Shown here: one piece after another, positions 1 through 11,522 of the stretch | Layout of the letters: each line of letters begins with the position of its first letter | Position numbering within the stretch: position 1 is the stretch's first letter | Assembly: GCA_900770015.1 (NCBI GenBank) | Contig: CAAGIU010000206.1 | Coordinates: 1 to 26,498, forward strand | Direction of reading: 5' to 3' | DNA length: 26,498 nucleotides | Origin: an uncultured Oscillospiraceae bacterium | GTDB lineage: Bacteria; Bacillota_A; Clostridia; Oscillospirales; Oscillospiraceae | The notes under the pieces: generated by a model | The model's input: the letters and a program-made list of their open reading frames with translations, nothing else | The model's database searches: none | What the model was told of the DNA's origin: nothing | Made by a program: the position numbers and the translations under genes

Positions 1-2082
<2,082 letters not shown>

Positions 2083-2094
2083 GTTCAGCCCTCC

Positions 2095-3606
2095 TTATGC
2101 GGGGGCGAACTGCTTGACCAGCTCATCCAGCGCGTCCTTCAGCGCGGCTTCCGTATCGGATTCCAGCTTGCCGGTGGAACGGATTGCCTCCAGAACATCG
2201 CAGTGGAGATTGTTCATGTGCTCTTCCAATCTCTGTTCAAATTCGGGCACCTGATCCACGCTCACGGAGTGCAGATAGCCGTGGGTGACGGCATAGATGA
2301 TGCACACCTGCTGGGCAACTTCCTTGGGGGAGTTGTTCTTCTGCTTCAGAACGGCCACGATGCGTTCGCCCAGAGCAAGGCGTTCCTTGGTGTCAGCGTC
2401 CAGATCGGAGCCGAACTGTGCGAAGCTCTGCAGCTCACGGTACTGGGAGTACAGCAGCTTCAGGGAGCCTGCAACCTTCTTCATGGCTTTGATCTGTGCG
2501 TCGCCGCCGACACGGGAGACGGAGATACCGGGGTTCACGGCGGGCATAACGCCGGAGTTGAACAGCTCGGTTTCCAGGAAGATCTGGCCGTCGGTGATGG
2601 AAATGACGTTGGTGGGAATGTATGCGGAAACGTCACCGGCCTGGGTCTCAATGATGGGAAGCGCCGTCAGACTGCCGCCGCCCAGTTCGGGGGACAGCTG
2701 GGCAGCCCGCTCCAGCAGACGGGAGTGCAGATAGAAAACGTCGCCGGGGTAAGCCTCGCGTCCGGGGGGACGGCGGATCAGCAGGGAAATGGCACGGTAG
2801 GCAACGGCGTGCTTGCTCAGGTCGTCGTAAATAACCAGAACATCCTTACCCTGGTGCATGAAGTATTCGCCCATGGTGCAGCCGGAGTAGGGGGCGATAT
2901 ACTGCATGGGCGCCAGCTCGGAAGCGGTTGCGGAGACGACGATGGTATAGTCCATGGCGCCGCCCTGGCTCAGGTTTTCCACAACCTGGGCAACCGTGGA
3001 ACGCTTCTGTCCGATGGCGACATAGATACAGATCACATTCTTACCCTTCTGGTTCAGAATGGTATCGGTGGCAATGGTGGTTTTACCGGTCTGACGGTCA
3101 CCGATGATAAGCTCACGCTGGCCGCGGCCGATGGGAATCATGGAGTCGATGGCCTTGATACCGGTCTGCAGAGGCCGGTTGACGTGCTGACGCTCGATGA
3201 TACCGGGGGCAGGGGACTCGATCGGCCGGAATGCTTCGGCAGTGATGGAGCCTTTGCCGTCAATGGGTTCACCCAGAGCGTTGACAACACGGCCGATCAG
3301 TCCGTCGCCCACGGGTACGGACACGACCTTGCCGGTACGCTTCACGGTGTCGCCCTCCTTGATACCCTGATCAGAGCCAAGGATAACGATGGAAACGGTA
3401 TCTTCCTCCAGGTTCTGCGCCATGCCATAGGAGCCGTCGGGGAATTCCACCAGCTCACCAGCCATGCACTTTTCCAGGCCGGAGGCTTTGGCAATGCCGT
3501 CGCCCACCAGGATGACAACGCCGGTTTCGGATACTTCCATCTTGTTTTCGTAATTCTTGATCTGATTACGAATGATTTTCGTGATTTCTTCAGGTCTTAA
3601 TTCCAT
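2095..3606 (-). CDS. atpA: ATP synthase F1 subunit alpha
   Basis: Regulatory nucleotide-binding subunit of the alpha3beta3 head. It has 503 residues, the standard length. The N-terminal beta-barrel is followed by the P-loop GDRQTGKT at residues 169-176, and the conserved segment [17 protein letters not shown] carries the arginine that reaches into the catalytic beta site. The start ATG (3604-3606, [10 protein letters not shown]) has only a modest CAGGGA-like ribosome site, which sits in the 18-base gap after atpH. It is flanked by atpH upstream and atpG downstream, the canonical order. Confidence 0.98.
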   Translation of the reverse strand: MELRPEEITKIIRNQIKNYENKMEVSETGVVILVGDGIAKASGLEKCMAGELVEFPDGSYGMAQNLEEDTVSIVILGSDQGIKEGDTVKRTGKVVSVPVGDGLIGRVVNALGEPIDGKGSITAEAFRPIESPAPGIIERQHVNRPLQTGIKAIDSMIPIGRGQRELIIGDRQTGKTTIATDTILNQKGKNVICIYVAIGQKRSTVAQVVENLSQGGAMDYTIVVSATASELAPMQYIAPYSGCTMGEYFMHQGKDVLVIYDDLSKHAVAYRAISLLIRRPPGREAYPGDVFYLHSRLLERAAQLSPELGGGSLTALPIIETQAGDVSAYIPTNVISITDGQIFLETELFNSGVMPAVNPGISVSRVGGDAQIKAMKKVAGSLKLLYSQYRELQSFAQFGSDLDADTKERLALGERIVAVLKQKNNSPKEVAQQVCIIYAVTHGYLHSVSVDQVPEFEQRLEEHMNNLHCDVLEAIRSTGKLESDTEAALKDALDELVKQFAPA

Positions 3607-3624
3607 ACTGTCCCTGCTTTCTCA

Positions 3625-4164
3625 TCAGAGTACGGTTTTGTTCAGCAGATTCTGGATGCTGTCCAGGCGGTTTTTCACCGTTCCATCCAGACGCTGACCG
3701 TCATAATCCAGGCGAACGCCGCCGAGACATGCGGGGTTTACCTGGTTGCGCAACATGATGGACTTGCCGGTAATGCTGCTGAGCTTTTGTATGAGGGCGT
3801 CGTGCTGTGCCTTGCTCATGGCAACAGCGGTGACGGCAGTCACACTGAGGATATTGTGGTCGCGGTTGTAAAGCTGGATAAACATTTCACAGCAGTCGGG
3901 AAACTGCTTAATATAGCCCTTCTCGGTGAGAATCTTCAGAAAGTTCAGAAGATAGATGTGGACATGACCGCGAAAGCTCTGATCGATGATCTGGCAGCGC
4001 TCGGGCTTGCTCAGATTGGGGGAGCAGAGCAGACGCAGAAAATCCGGTTCTTCGGAAAAGCTTTCGTTCAGAACCTGCATCTGACTTTTGATTTCATCGG
4101 AGAGATTCTCGCTCTGGGCCAGCTCATACAGAGCCTCGCCGTAAACGCTTCCGATCTGGGTCAT
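3625..4164 (-). CDS. atpH: ATP synthase subunit delta (peripheral stalk)
   Basis: Delta (OSCP-like) subunit that ties the b-subunit stalk to the top of F1. It has 179 residues, normal for the family. The N-terminal helical bundle starts MTQIGSVYGEALYELAQSEN, and the C-terminal part carries the family signature (INQVNPACLGGVRLDYDGQ-like; here RNQVNPACLGGVRLDYDGQ, then RLDGTVKNRLDSIQ). The ATG at 4162-4164 overlaps the end of atpF by four bases, so the two stalk genes are translationally coupled. Confidence 0.96.
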   Translation of the reverse strand: MTQIGSVYGEALYELAQSENLSDEIKSQMQVLNESFSEEPDFLRLLCSPNLSKPERCQIIDQSFRGHVHIYLLNFLKILTEKGYIKQFPDCCEMFIQLYNRDHNILSVTAVTAVAMSKAQHDALIQKLSSITGKSIMLRNQVNPACLGGVRLDYDGQRLDGTVKNRLDSIQNLLNKTVL

Positions 4165-4670
4165 ACCTGGTCACCCAATTCATTGATGAAACGGTCGATG
4201 AGACCAGACTGATCCTTCTCGTCCAGCTCACGCTCCACAACCTTGCTGGCAATGGCCATTGCCAGACTGGAAATTTCATCCTTTGCCTCGTTGATGGCCT
4301 TCTTCTTTTCCATGGCAATGTCGGCAGAAGCCTTGCTCTTGATCTGAGCCGCCTGCTGCTGGGCATCGCCGATGATCTTTTCCGACCGTTCGACAGCGGT
4401 TTTCTGGGCACTTACCAGGATTTCATTGGCCTTCTGGGTGGCCTGGAGCATATTCTGCTCATATGTCTGCTTGATTTCCAGAGCTTCCTTTTTGGCGTTC
4501 TGGGCATCGGTGATCTGCTTGTCGGCTGCTTCCCGGCGTTGATCCAGCACGTGCAGGATCTTATCCAGCAAGAACTTTTTGATGATGAACATCTGGACAA
4601 ACAGGTTGCAGATGGTGGCAATCAGGGTAAGGGGTTCCACTGCCACAAGGGACTGATAAAGTGTCTCCAT
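4161..4670 (-). CDS. atpF: ATP synthase Fo subunit b (peripheral stalk)
   Basis: Membrane-anchored stator stalk subunit. It has 169 residues: a hydrophobic N-terminal membrane helix (about residues 12-36, ending in IIKKFLLDKILHVLDQRR) followed by a long charged helix rich in Ala, Lys, Glu and Gln (about 37-150) that fits the right-handed coiled coil of b subunits. The conserved step from the membrane helix into RREAADKQITDAQ is typical. The start at 4668-4670 has a GGAGGC ribosome site. It lies between atpE and atpH, the standard place. Confidence 0.97.
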   Translation of the reverse strand: METLYQSLVAVEPLTLIATICNLFVQMFIIKKFLLDKILHVLDQRREAADKQITDAQNAKKEALEIKQTYEQNMLQATQKANEILVSAQKTAVERSEKIIGDAQQQAAQIKSKASADIAMEKKKAINEAKDEISSLAMAIASKVVERELDEKDQSGLIDRFINELGDQV

Positions 4671-4712
4671 TGATTTGCCTCCTTCCGGTAGTTTGGTTGG
4701 ATTGCCGGAAGA

Positions 4713-5934
<1,222 letters not shown>

Positions 5935-5970
5935 AGACATTCACCTCAGGAAAAAGTTGAAACGGAATGA

Positions 5971-6456
5971 TTATACTTCAAAGGAATTGAGATTGTCTTC
6001 ATTCTCTTCTCCGTCCTCTTCGATGATCTGACGCGTAGCGGCAGGGGTCTCGCTTTTGGGCATCAGCTTGCCGGTGATCTGAAGATAGTAAATCACCGCA
6101 GTGGGGAAGAGAAGGGGAATGGCTGCAGCGATGACTTGGATGAACGGAATCAGAAAGGCCGCCACAACCCAGCCTGCCTGGATAAAGAGCCGGAGATTAT
6201 AGCTCCCCTGGACCTTGGCACGCCTGAGCTTTTCATCCTGGGTAGCCGCTGCACTCTGAACCATCAGACACATCAGGGTAAAATTGCAGATGGCGATCAG
6301 CGTGCCTCCAAGGGTTCCGATGACGACGGGAAATCCGAAGCTTCCGACTCCCAGAAGGCTCAATATCAGAAAAACGACGATTTCCGCAACGGCGCAGATG
6401 CTGCTGCCGACGGCAATGCGGATGACTTCCTTTTTGGAAGCCGGCTGTAATTTCAT
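5971..6456 (-). CDS. atpI: ATP synthase accessory protein I (AtpI-like)
   Basis: Small membrane protein in the atpI position at the head of the operon. AtpI proteins assist c-ring assembly in some bacteria and are not part of the finished enzyme. The 161-residue sequence shows four hydrophobic segments (about 13-36, 41-66, 90-110 and 113-128 by eye), a cytoplasmic basic link (DEKLRRAKVQGS) and an acidic tail (EEDGEENEDN). It starts at 6454-6456 with a GAGGAGG site at about 6467-6473. Assignment rests on topology, size and position more than on a sharp motif. Confidence 0.8.
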   Translation of the reverse strand: MKLQPASKKEVIRIAVGSSICAVAEIVVFLILSLLGVGSFGFPVVIGTLGGTLIAICNFTLMCLMVQSAAATQDEKLRRAKVQGSYNLRLFIQAGWVVAAFLIPFIQVIAAAIPLLFPTAVIYYLQITGKLMPKSETPAATRQIIEEDGEENEDNLNSFEV

Positions 6457-6480
6457 CGGGAAAGTATCCTCCTCAATGGT

Positions 6481-6735
6481 TTACTCATGATTGTTGAAGG
6501 AAACGGTGGGAGGCTCCTGAGCTTTTGTCTTATCCACCAGTTCCAAAGCCTTGATGGTATCGCGGACGCCAATGGCAGCGGTAAACAGCCCAAAGAGCAC
6601 CCCGACCCAGATAACCCATGCTCCCCAACCCCAATGCTCGTGAAGCCAGACGGCAAGCATGATGAAGCCAATCAGGGGGAAGACCACGGAAATGCCGAAT
6701 TGGGGCAGCCAGATCAGCAGACTCCATTGCTTCAT
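6481..6735 (-). CDS. atpZ: AtpZ/AtpI-family small membrane protein, first gene of the atp operon
   Basis: An 84-residue protein with two membrane helices (about residues 6-30 and 34-55) joined by a short WLHEHWGWG turn, matching the layout of the F0F1 ATPase gene 1 (AtpZ) family, whose role is proposed to be in divalent-cation transport or in assembly of the synthase. The start is taken at 6733-6735 (MKQWSLLIWLPQFG) because a GGGAGGGG site lies seven bases before it; an in-frame ATG eight codons upstream has none. The tail after the second helix is soluble (KTKAQEPPTVSFNNHE). It is the promoter-proximal gene, 24 bases before atpI. Confidence 0.75.
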   Translation of the reverse strand: MKQWSLLIWLPQFGISVVFPLIGFIMLAVWLHEHWGWGAWVIWVGVLFGLFTAAIGVRDTIKALELVDKTKAQEPPTVSFNNHE

Positions 6736-6779
6736 TTCCACACCCCTCCCATAAAACACAGTAATCCATAATCGGATTT

Positions 6780-6808
6780 AGTATACATTATTTTGCACGA
6801 AGATTCAA
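6780..6808 (-). promoter_or_regulatory. Sigma-A-type promoter of the atp operon
   Basis: On the minus strand TTGAAT (6803-6808) and TATACT (6780-6785) are separated by exactly 17 bases. Transcription would start near 6773, leaving a leader of about 40 bases before atpZ. No operator-like palindrome overlaps it. Confidence 0.8.
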
Positions 6809-6887
6809 GGGACAATTTGTGAATTGTGTGTTATATTTTCCCATCCCCAGGAAAGAACGAATATAAACGGATTTTTCCGGCGATTAT

Positions 6888-6912
6888 TGGCATAAAGTGC
6901 CATGTTTTTTTT
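6888..6912 (+). terminator. Weak terminator-like hairpin with U8 tract in the divergent region
   Basis: TGGCA (6888-6892) can pair with TGCCA (6898-6902) around a TAAAG loop, and eight T follow from 6905. A five-pair stem is short, so this may be an attenuator-like element, a weak terminator for any transcript started nearer the atp promoter, or chance. Confidence 0.3.
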
Positions 6913-6925
6913 GAAAGGAATCGGC

Positions 6926-6955
6926 ATGAGCAAAAAGAAAACAGCGAATTTTTGA
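6926..6955 (+). other. Nine-codon mini-ORF, possible leader peptide
   Basis: Directly after the T8 tract, GAAAGGAA precedes ATG at 6926-6928, giving MSKKKTANF and a TGA stop. It lies 89 bases ahead of the next gene on the same strand. The ribosome site is reasonable, but nothing shows that it is translated. The rest of 6809-7044 shows only a small inverted repeat (GTAGT AA ACTAC, 6983-6994) and no convincing promoter. Confidence 0.25.
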
Positions 6956-7044
6956 ATGAACGCTTTCTTTTTCACGGAATTTGTAGTAAACTACTGTCTG
7001 ACACAATGGATGCATGGAACATATACTACTCTGGGGTGATCCGA

Positions 7045-7332
7045 ATGGGTCTGTGGTGCCTGGTTGGTTTTCTGACAGCCTTTGGAATCGGCTGCGCGGC
7101 GGTGGTCCTGGCGCTCTGGTTTCTCTACCGGGGTGCTTCCGGGGAAGTTGTGTGCTTCGGAACACCGGAAGACCGTATTATCCTGGCGTCGGCTCTGGCG
7201 CATCTTCGGAAAATCGGGCTGCTCCGATGCAGGATACTGGTTCTTTCCGAGAACCTGCTTCCTGTGGAGTGCTGGGTGCTCAGCGATAGAGAAATAGAAT
7301 TGATCGACCGGGAGAAGCTAGGGAACCTCTGA
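7045..7332 (+). CDS. Small single-pass membrane protein of unknown function
   Basis: I do not recognise this gene. It encodes 95 residues: a hydrophobic N-terminal membrane helix (about residues 3-28, MGLWCLVGFL then TAFGIGCAAVVLALWFLY), followed by a soluble part with a mixed alpha/beta look (GEVVCFGTPEDRIILASALA, then KIGLLRCRILVLSENLLP). The start at 7045 is supported by GGGGTGAT four bases before it, close to the full anti-Shine-Dalgarno complement; an open frame continues upstream but has no better site. It precedes recD2 by 98 bases on the same strand, so it may share a transcript with the recD2-comF-mreB group. No catalytic motif is visible. Confidence 0.6.
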   Translation: MGLWCLVGFLTAFGIGCAAVVLALWFLYRGASGEVVCFGTPEDRIILASALAHLRKIGLLRCRILVLSENLLPVECWVLSDREIELIDREKLGNL

Positions 7333-7430
7333 ATAAATCGTCTACGGCTGTGCAGCGGATCTTTTGCTGTCAGCTCTTGCCGGTTTCATCAGAGCTTCCC
7401 TGGCCCGGTGTTGGATGGGAGCGGAAACAG

Positions 7431-9644
7431 ATGACAGAACAGGAAATGGATATCCTGCAGGGCACGATCTGTGCAGTGATATACCAGAACTATGAAAATG
7501 GGTATGCTGTGCTGCGGCTGAGCGTCGGCGGAGGCCAGACAGTGACCGTGGTGGGGACGATCCCACTTCCGGCGGTGGGTGAGCAGCTGATGGTAACGGG
7601 ACGCTGGAGCACCCATTCCAGCTACGGAAAGCAATTTGAGGCGGAGTTTTTGGAGCGGCTTATGCCCCAGTCTGCCCAGGATATTCTTGCGTATCTGTCC
7701 AGCCGGGTCATCAAGGGCATTGGCCCCAAGACTGCCGCCAGAATTGTGGAATGCTTCGGGGAGGAAACCCTCAGCATTATGGAACGCAATCCGGGCAGAC
7801 TTGCAGAGGTTCCGGGCATTTCCCGGGAAAAAGCAAAGGCCATCGGTGAGGAATTCCGGCTTCAGGTCGGGATGCGGCAGCTGATGGAGTTCTTTTCCCT
7901 GCACCGCCTTCCGGCGGAACTGGCTGTTCGTACCTATAAGCTGTACGGCGACAGCACCATCGAGCTGCTGTACGATGATCCTTATCTGCTGATGGATGAG
8001 GGACTGGAGGCTCCTTTCGGGGCGGTGGACCGATTTGCCATTGAATTGGGCGTTGCCGGGGATGATCCGCGCCGGGTGGAAGCCGGACTCCTGTTTGAAC
8101 TGAATTACAACCTATCGGCAGGACACAGCTTCCTGCCGGAGGATAAGCTCTGCCAGGCCACCTGCCAGCTGCTCTCCGTGGATGATGAGACGGTGAAGCA
8201 AGGGATTGGGAGGATGCAGGGAGCGGGCAGGATCGTTGCCGATACGCTGGCGGGCATTCAGGTGGATTATCTTCCCCAGCTGCATGAGGCGGAGCTGTAC
8301 TGCGCCATGCGTCTGAAGGAATTTGCGGCTTCTTCCTTTCCGGAACCCCGTGGCCTGGACAGGCTCCTTTGCAGCGCGGCGCAGGAGAGCGGACTGCACT
8401 ATTCCGAAAAGCAGGAGCAGGCCATCCGGGAAGCAGCCACTTCGGGCCTGCTGATTATCACAGGCGGCCCAGGTACGGGCAAAACCACGGTTTTGAACGG
8501 AATTCTGAATCTTTTGGGTAATATGCAGCTGAAGTGTCTGCTGGCTGCCCCCACCGGAAGAGCAGCCAAGCGGCTGACCGAAGTGACGGGGGAGGATGCC
8601 TCCACCATCCACCGGCTTCTGGAAGCGGGTATCGATCAGACCACCGGAAGAATGGAATTTGTCCGGGATGAGGACAACCCTCTGAAGTGCGATGCTGTTA
8701 TTGTGGACGAGATGTCCATGGTGGATGTTCTGCTGCTGTCAAGCCTGTTGAAGGCCATTCCCAAGGGAAAACGGCTGATCCTCGTGGGCGACCCGGACCA
8801 GCTGCCGCCGGTGGGGCCGGGTTTTCCGTTAAGCGATATGCTTCGCAGCGGAGTTCTGCCTGTGGTCCAGCTGACGGAGATCTTCCGCCAGGCCCAGCAG
8901 AGCCTGATTGTCATGAATGCCCACCGGGTCAATCAGGGACAGATGCCGGAGCTGAAAAATGTGAGCAGCGACTTTTTCTTCATGCGCAGAACCTCCGAGG
9001 AGAGTCTGAACCAGTTGATCCGGGATCTGTGCACCACCCGTCTGCCCAACAACATGGGCATTCGTCCCGGGGAGATTCAGGTGCTTTCTCCCACCCGAAA
9101 GGGCGGCGTGGGCACTGCCAGCCTCAACAAAATGCTTCAGGCAGCCCTGAATCCGCCGATGCCGGATAAGAAGGAAAAGGCGTTTGGCGACATCATCTTC
9201 CGGGAAGGCGACCGGGTCATGCAGATTCGCAACAACTACGATATTGTCTGGAAGAAAACCGACGGCAGCGCCGTTGGTACGGGCATTTTTAACGGAGACG
9301 TGGGAACGGTTTCTTTGATTGATCTGAATCAGGAGATTCTGCGAGTGACCTTTGACGATCGGGAAGCAGACTACGATTTTACCCAACTGGGAGAATTGGA
9401 GCCTGCCTACGCCATCACGGTGCACAAGAGCCAGGGCAGCGAGTACCGCGCGGTGATCCTGACGGCCTGGAGCGGCTCTCCTTATCTGCTCAACCGCAGT
9501 GTTCTTTATACGGCCATCACCCGTGCCCGGGAGCTTCTGATCATTGTGGGCCGGGAAGAGACCATTGCCGCAATGACTGAAAATGCGAAGAAAAACCGTA
9601 GGTATACAGGATTGAAGCTCCGCCTTCAGGGGCGTACATCATGA
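7431..9644 (+). CDS. recD2: RecD2-type ATP-dependent 5'-3' DNA helicase
   Basis: Superfamily 1B helicase of the RecD2 (YrrC) type, which acts without RecBC in replication fork and mismatch-related repair. With ATG at 7431 (MTEQEMDILQ) the protein has 737 residues, close to the 720-800 of the family. An N-terminal OB-like part (10-75) is followed by tandem helix-hairpin-helix motifs (IKGIGPKTA at 94-102; EVPGISREKA at 126-135), the hallmark that separates RecD2 from RecD. The P-loop is GGPGTGKTT (345-353), Walker B is VIVDEMSMVD (D426, E427), and the C-terminal motif is ITVHKSQGSEY. The stop overlaps comF by four bases. An upstream in-frame start at 7350 adds a poorly conserved stretch and lacks a ribosome site. 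Confidence 0.95.
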   Translation: MTEQEMDILQGTICAVIYQNYENGYAVLRLSVGGGQTVTVVGTIPLPAVGEQLMVTGRWSTHSSYGKQFEAEFLERLMPQSAQDILAYLSSRVIKGIGPKTAARIVECFGEETLSIMERNPGRLAEVPGISREKAKAIGEEFRLQVGMRQLMEFFSLHRLPAELAVRTYKLYGDSTIELLYDDPYLLMDEGLEAPFGAVDRFAIELGVAGDDPRRVEAGLLFELNYNLSAGHSFLPEDKLCQATCQLLSVDDETVKQGIGRMQGAGRIVADTLAGIQVDYLPQLHEAELYCAMRLKEFAASSFPEPRGLDRLLCSAAQESGLHYSEKQEQAIREAATSGLLIITGGPGTGKTTVLNGILNLLGNMQLKCLLAAPTGRAAKRLTEVTGEDASTIHRLLEAGIDQTTGRMEFVRDEDNPLKCDAVIVDEMSMVDVLLLSSLLKAIPKGKRLILVGDPDQLPPVGPGFPLSDMLRSGVLPVVQLTEIFRQAQQSLIVMNAHRVNQGQMPELKNVSSDFFFMRRTSEESLNQLIRDLCTTRLPNNMGIRPGEIQVLSPTRKGGVGTASLNKMLQAALNPPMPDKKEKAFGDIIFREGDRVMQIRNNYDIVWKKTDGSAVGTGIFNGDVGTVSLIDLNQEILRVTFDDREADYDFTQLGELEPAYAITVHKSQGSEYRAVILTAWSGSPYLLNRSVLYTAITRARELLIIVGREETIAAMTENAKKNRRYTGLKLRLQGRTS

Positions 9645-10327
9645 GAAGGGCAATCTATTGGTTTCAGGAGCTTTTGTTTCCGCGAAAATGCATGCTCTGC
9701 GGCAGACTGCTGGACAAGGACGAGATGGATTTGTGCCGAAGCTGCCGGACAAATACCCCACAATACCCCTTCGGTACATCAAATCCGCCGCCCAAGGGAA
9801 AAAACAGGCTCCATTTCCTTGACAGTTTTACTGCAATCTGGTACTATGAGAATGATGTCCGCAGCTGTATCCATCGATACAAGTTCCGAAAAGCCTTTCA
9901 TCTGGCGCCCAAATTCGGCAGGCTTCTTGCCATGAAGCTTCTGAGGGACGGTCCTGAGGAGTTTGATATCCTGACGTGGGTGCCAGTCAGCCGCATCCGG
10001 CGGCTGAAGCGCGGATATGACCAGAGCGAGCTTCTGGCGCGGGAAGTTGGCCGGGAATTGGGCAAGCATCCCCGGCGGTTGCTGTGCAAAGTCCGAAATA
10101 CTCCGCCGCAGTCGGGCATCCTTAAGGATTCCGAGCGAAAGGCCAATGTGCTGGGCGCGTACCGGCTTGTTCGTGATATGGATATCCGGGGCAAGCGCAT
10201 TCTGATTCTGGATGATGTTTTCACCACCGGAGCCACAACGGAAGAATGCGCCAGAGTTCTCCTGTCAGCCGGAGCCAAAGAAGTTCACTGCGCTGCCATT
10301 GCGGCGGTGCATTACCGAAAAAAATAA
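9641..10327 (+). CDS. comF: ComF family phosphoribosyltransferase-fold protein
   Basis: ComF/ComFC proteins are linked to DNA uptake in naturally competent bacteria and to DNA repair more widely. The 228-residue protein has an N-terminal zinc-finger pair, C17-x2-C20 and C32-x2-C35, then a type I phosphoribosyltransferase domain with the PRPP loop ILILDDVFTTGATT (D191-D192, T195-T200) and the family segment RLKRGYDQSELLAREVG. The ATG is within the ATGA overlap with recD2, so the two are translationally coupled and plausibly act in the same DNA metabolism. No other competence gene is visible, so competence itself is not shown. Confidence 0.92.
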   Translation: MRRAIYWFQELLFPRKCMLCGRLLDKDEMDLCRSCRTNTPQYPFGTSNPPPKGKNRLHFLDSFTAIWYYENDVRSCIHRYKFRKAFHLAPKFGRLLAMKLLRDGPEEFDILTWVPVSRIRRLKRGYDQSELLAREVGRELGKHPRRLLCKVRNTPPQSGILKDSERKANVLGAYRLVRDMDIRGKRILILDDVFTTGATTEECARVLLSAGAKEVHCAAIAAVHYRKK

Positions 10328-10343
10328 CCAGTGGGTGATTCAA

Positions 10344-11387
10344 ATGCAATTGTTTTCCAATGACCTGGGTGTTGACCTGGGTACCTCCAATGTTTTGATT
10401 TATGCAGACGGCAAAGGCCTTGTGGTTCGAGAGCCCTGCGTTGTGGCTCTGGACCGGAATACCGGCAAGATTCTTCAGGTTGGCGCCGCGGCCCGGAATA
10501 TGCTGAACCGCACCCCCGGCAACGTGGTTGCCATGCGGCCTCTGCGGGACGGCATCATTTCCGACCACGAAATGACCGTGAGAATGCTTCAGGAGATGTT
10601 CAAGTCTGCAACCAAGGCTTCCGTGTTTACGCCGAAGCCCCGTGTTGTCATCAGCGTTCCCAGCGGCGTTTCTGAAGTTGAGGAGAGAAGCGTTATCAAT
10701 GCGGCCATTGAGGCGGGCGCACGAAGAGTGTTCCTGATCGAAGAGCCGCTGGCTGCCGGCCTGGGTGCCGGATTGGATCTGAAGGACGCCAAAGGACATA
10801 TGGTCGTGGATATCGGCGGCGGCACCACGGATATCGCTGTGCTGACCATGAACGGTGTTGCGGTGTCCTCCTCTCTGAAGATCGCGGGCGATGCCTTCGA
10901 CGAAGCCATCGGCAGATATGTTCGCCGGAAATACGGCGTGATCATCGGGCAGGTTACTGCTGAGGATGTAAAAATTCAGATTGGCCAGGTATATCCTCGC
11001 CATGAAGAGATGAGCATGAACGTCAAGGGCAGAGATGCCAAGACCGGCATGCCCAAGACGGTCACACTGACCTCCACGGAAATCTATGAGGTTCTCGCCC
11101 GTCCCGCCCGTCAAATTGCGGATGAGGTGTTGGCTGTCATGGAACAGTCTACCCCGGAGCTGGTCAGTGATATCTCCGAAACCGGCATTACCCTCACCGG
11201 TGGCTGCAGCCAGATCTGGGGCTTTGCGGAGCTGTTGCTGGAGCGCACCGGACTGCCGTGCATTCTGGCGGACGACCCCGATTCCTGCACCGCATATGGC
11301 TGCGGAAAGAGCCTGGCCTGGATCAACCGGATGCAGGAAGGTCCCATCAATATTGCCCGCAAGAGAATGATGAAGAGCAGGTTCTGA
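10344..11387 (+). CDS. mreB: MreB-family actin-like cell shape protein
   Basis: Actin-like protein that polymerises under the membrane and guides lateral cell wall synthesis. It has 347 residues, the usual length. Nucleotide-binding motifs are DLGTSN (11-16, phosphate 1), DIGGGTTD (156-163, phosphate 2) and the adenosine segment ITLTGGCSQIWGF. The ATG at 10344 has GGGTGAT seven bases upstream and lies 16 bases after comF. Whether it is MreB proper or an Mbl/MreBH paralogue cannot be told from the sequence alone; mreC and mreD are not adjacent. A strong terminator follows. Confidence 0.93.
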   Translation: MQLFSNDLGVDLGTSNVLIYADGKGLVVREPCVVALDRNTGKILQVGAAARNMLNRTPGNVVAMRPLRDGIISDHEMTVRMLQEMFKSATKASVFTPKPRVVISVPSGVSEVEERSVINAAIEAGARRVFLIEEPLAAGLGAGLDLKDAKGHMVVDIGGGTTDIAVLTMNGVAVSSSLKIAGDAFDEAIGRYVRRKYGVIIGQVTAEDVKIQIGQVYPRHEEMSMNVKGRDAKTGMPKTVTLTSTEIYEVLARPARQIADEVLAVMEQSTPELVSDISETGITLTGGCSQIWGFAELLLERTGLPCILADDPDSCTAYGCGKSLAWINRMQEGPINIARKRMMKSRF

Positions 11388-11409
11388 CGAATTGTCTGAG
11401 AAAAAAGTA

Positions 11410-11448
11410 AAATCCTCTGTATGCTACCGCCATACGGAGGATTTTTTT
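11410..11448 (+). terminator. Intrinsic terminator after mreB
   Basis: A 14-pair stem with one G-T pair (11410-11423 with 11431-11444, loop CTACCGC) runs into T7 at 11442-11448. It closes the plus-strand recD2-comF-mreB group. Confidence 0.92.
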
Positions 11449-11484
11449 GCGTTCCTTTGCAGGAGGGGAAGAAAGCACTGCATG

Positions 11485-11514
11485 AAAAAGCCCCGGAGCA
11501 CTGGCTCCGGGGCT
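11485..11514 (-). terminator. Intrinsic terminator of the parvulin-like foldase gene
   Basis: A perfect 11-pair stem (11489-11499 with 11504-11514, four-base loop) is followed on the minus strand by a T run at 11488-11485. It begins nine bases after the stop codon of the gene at 11523-13148. Confidence 0.92.
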
Positions 11515-11522
11515 GCTGTGAT

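Noticed and set aside
7350..7430. Upstream in-frame start for recD2
   Set aside because: No ribosome site at 7350 and the added residues do not look like the conserved N-terminus; ATG at 7431 fits better.
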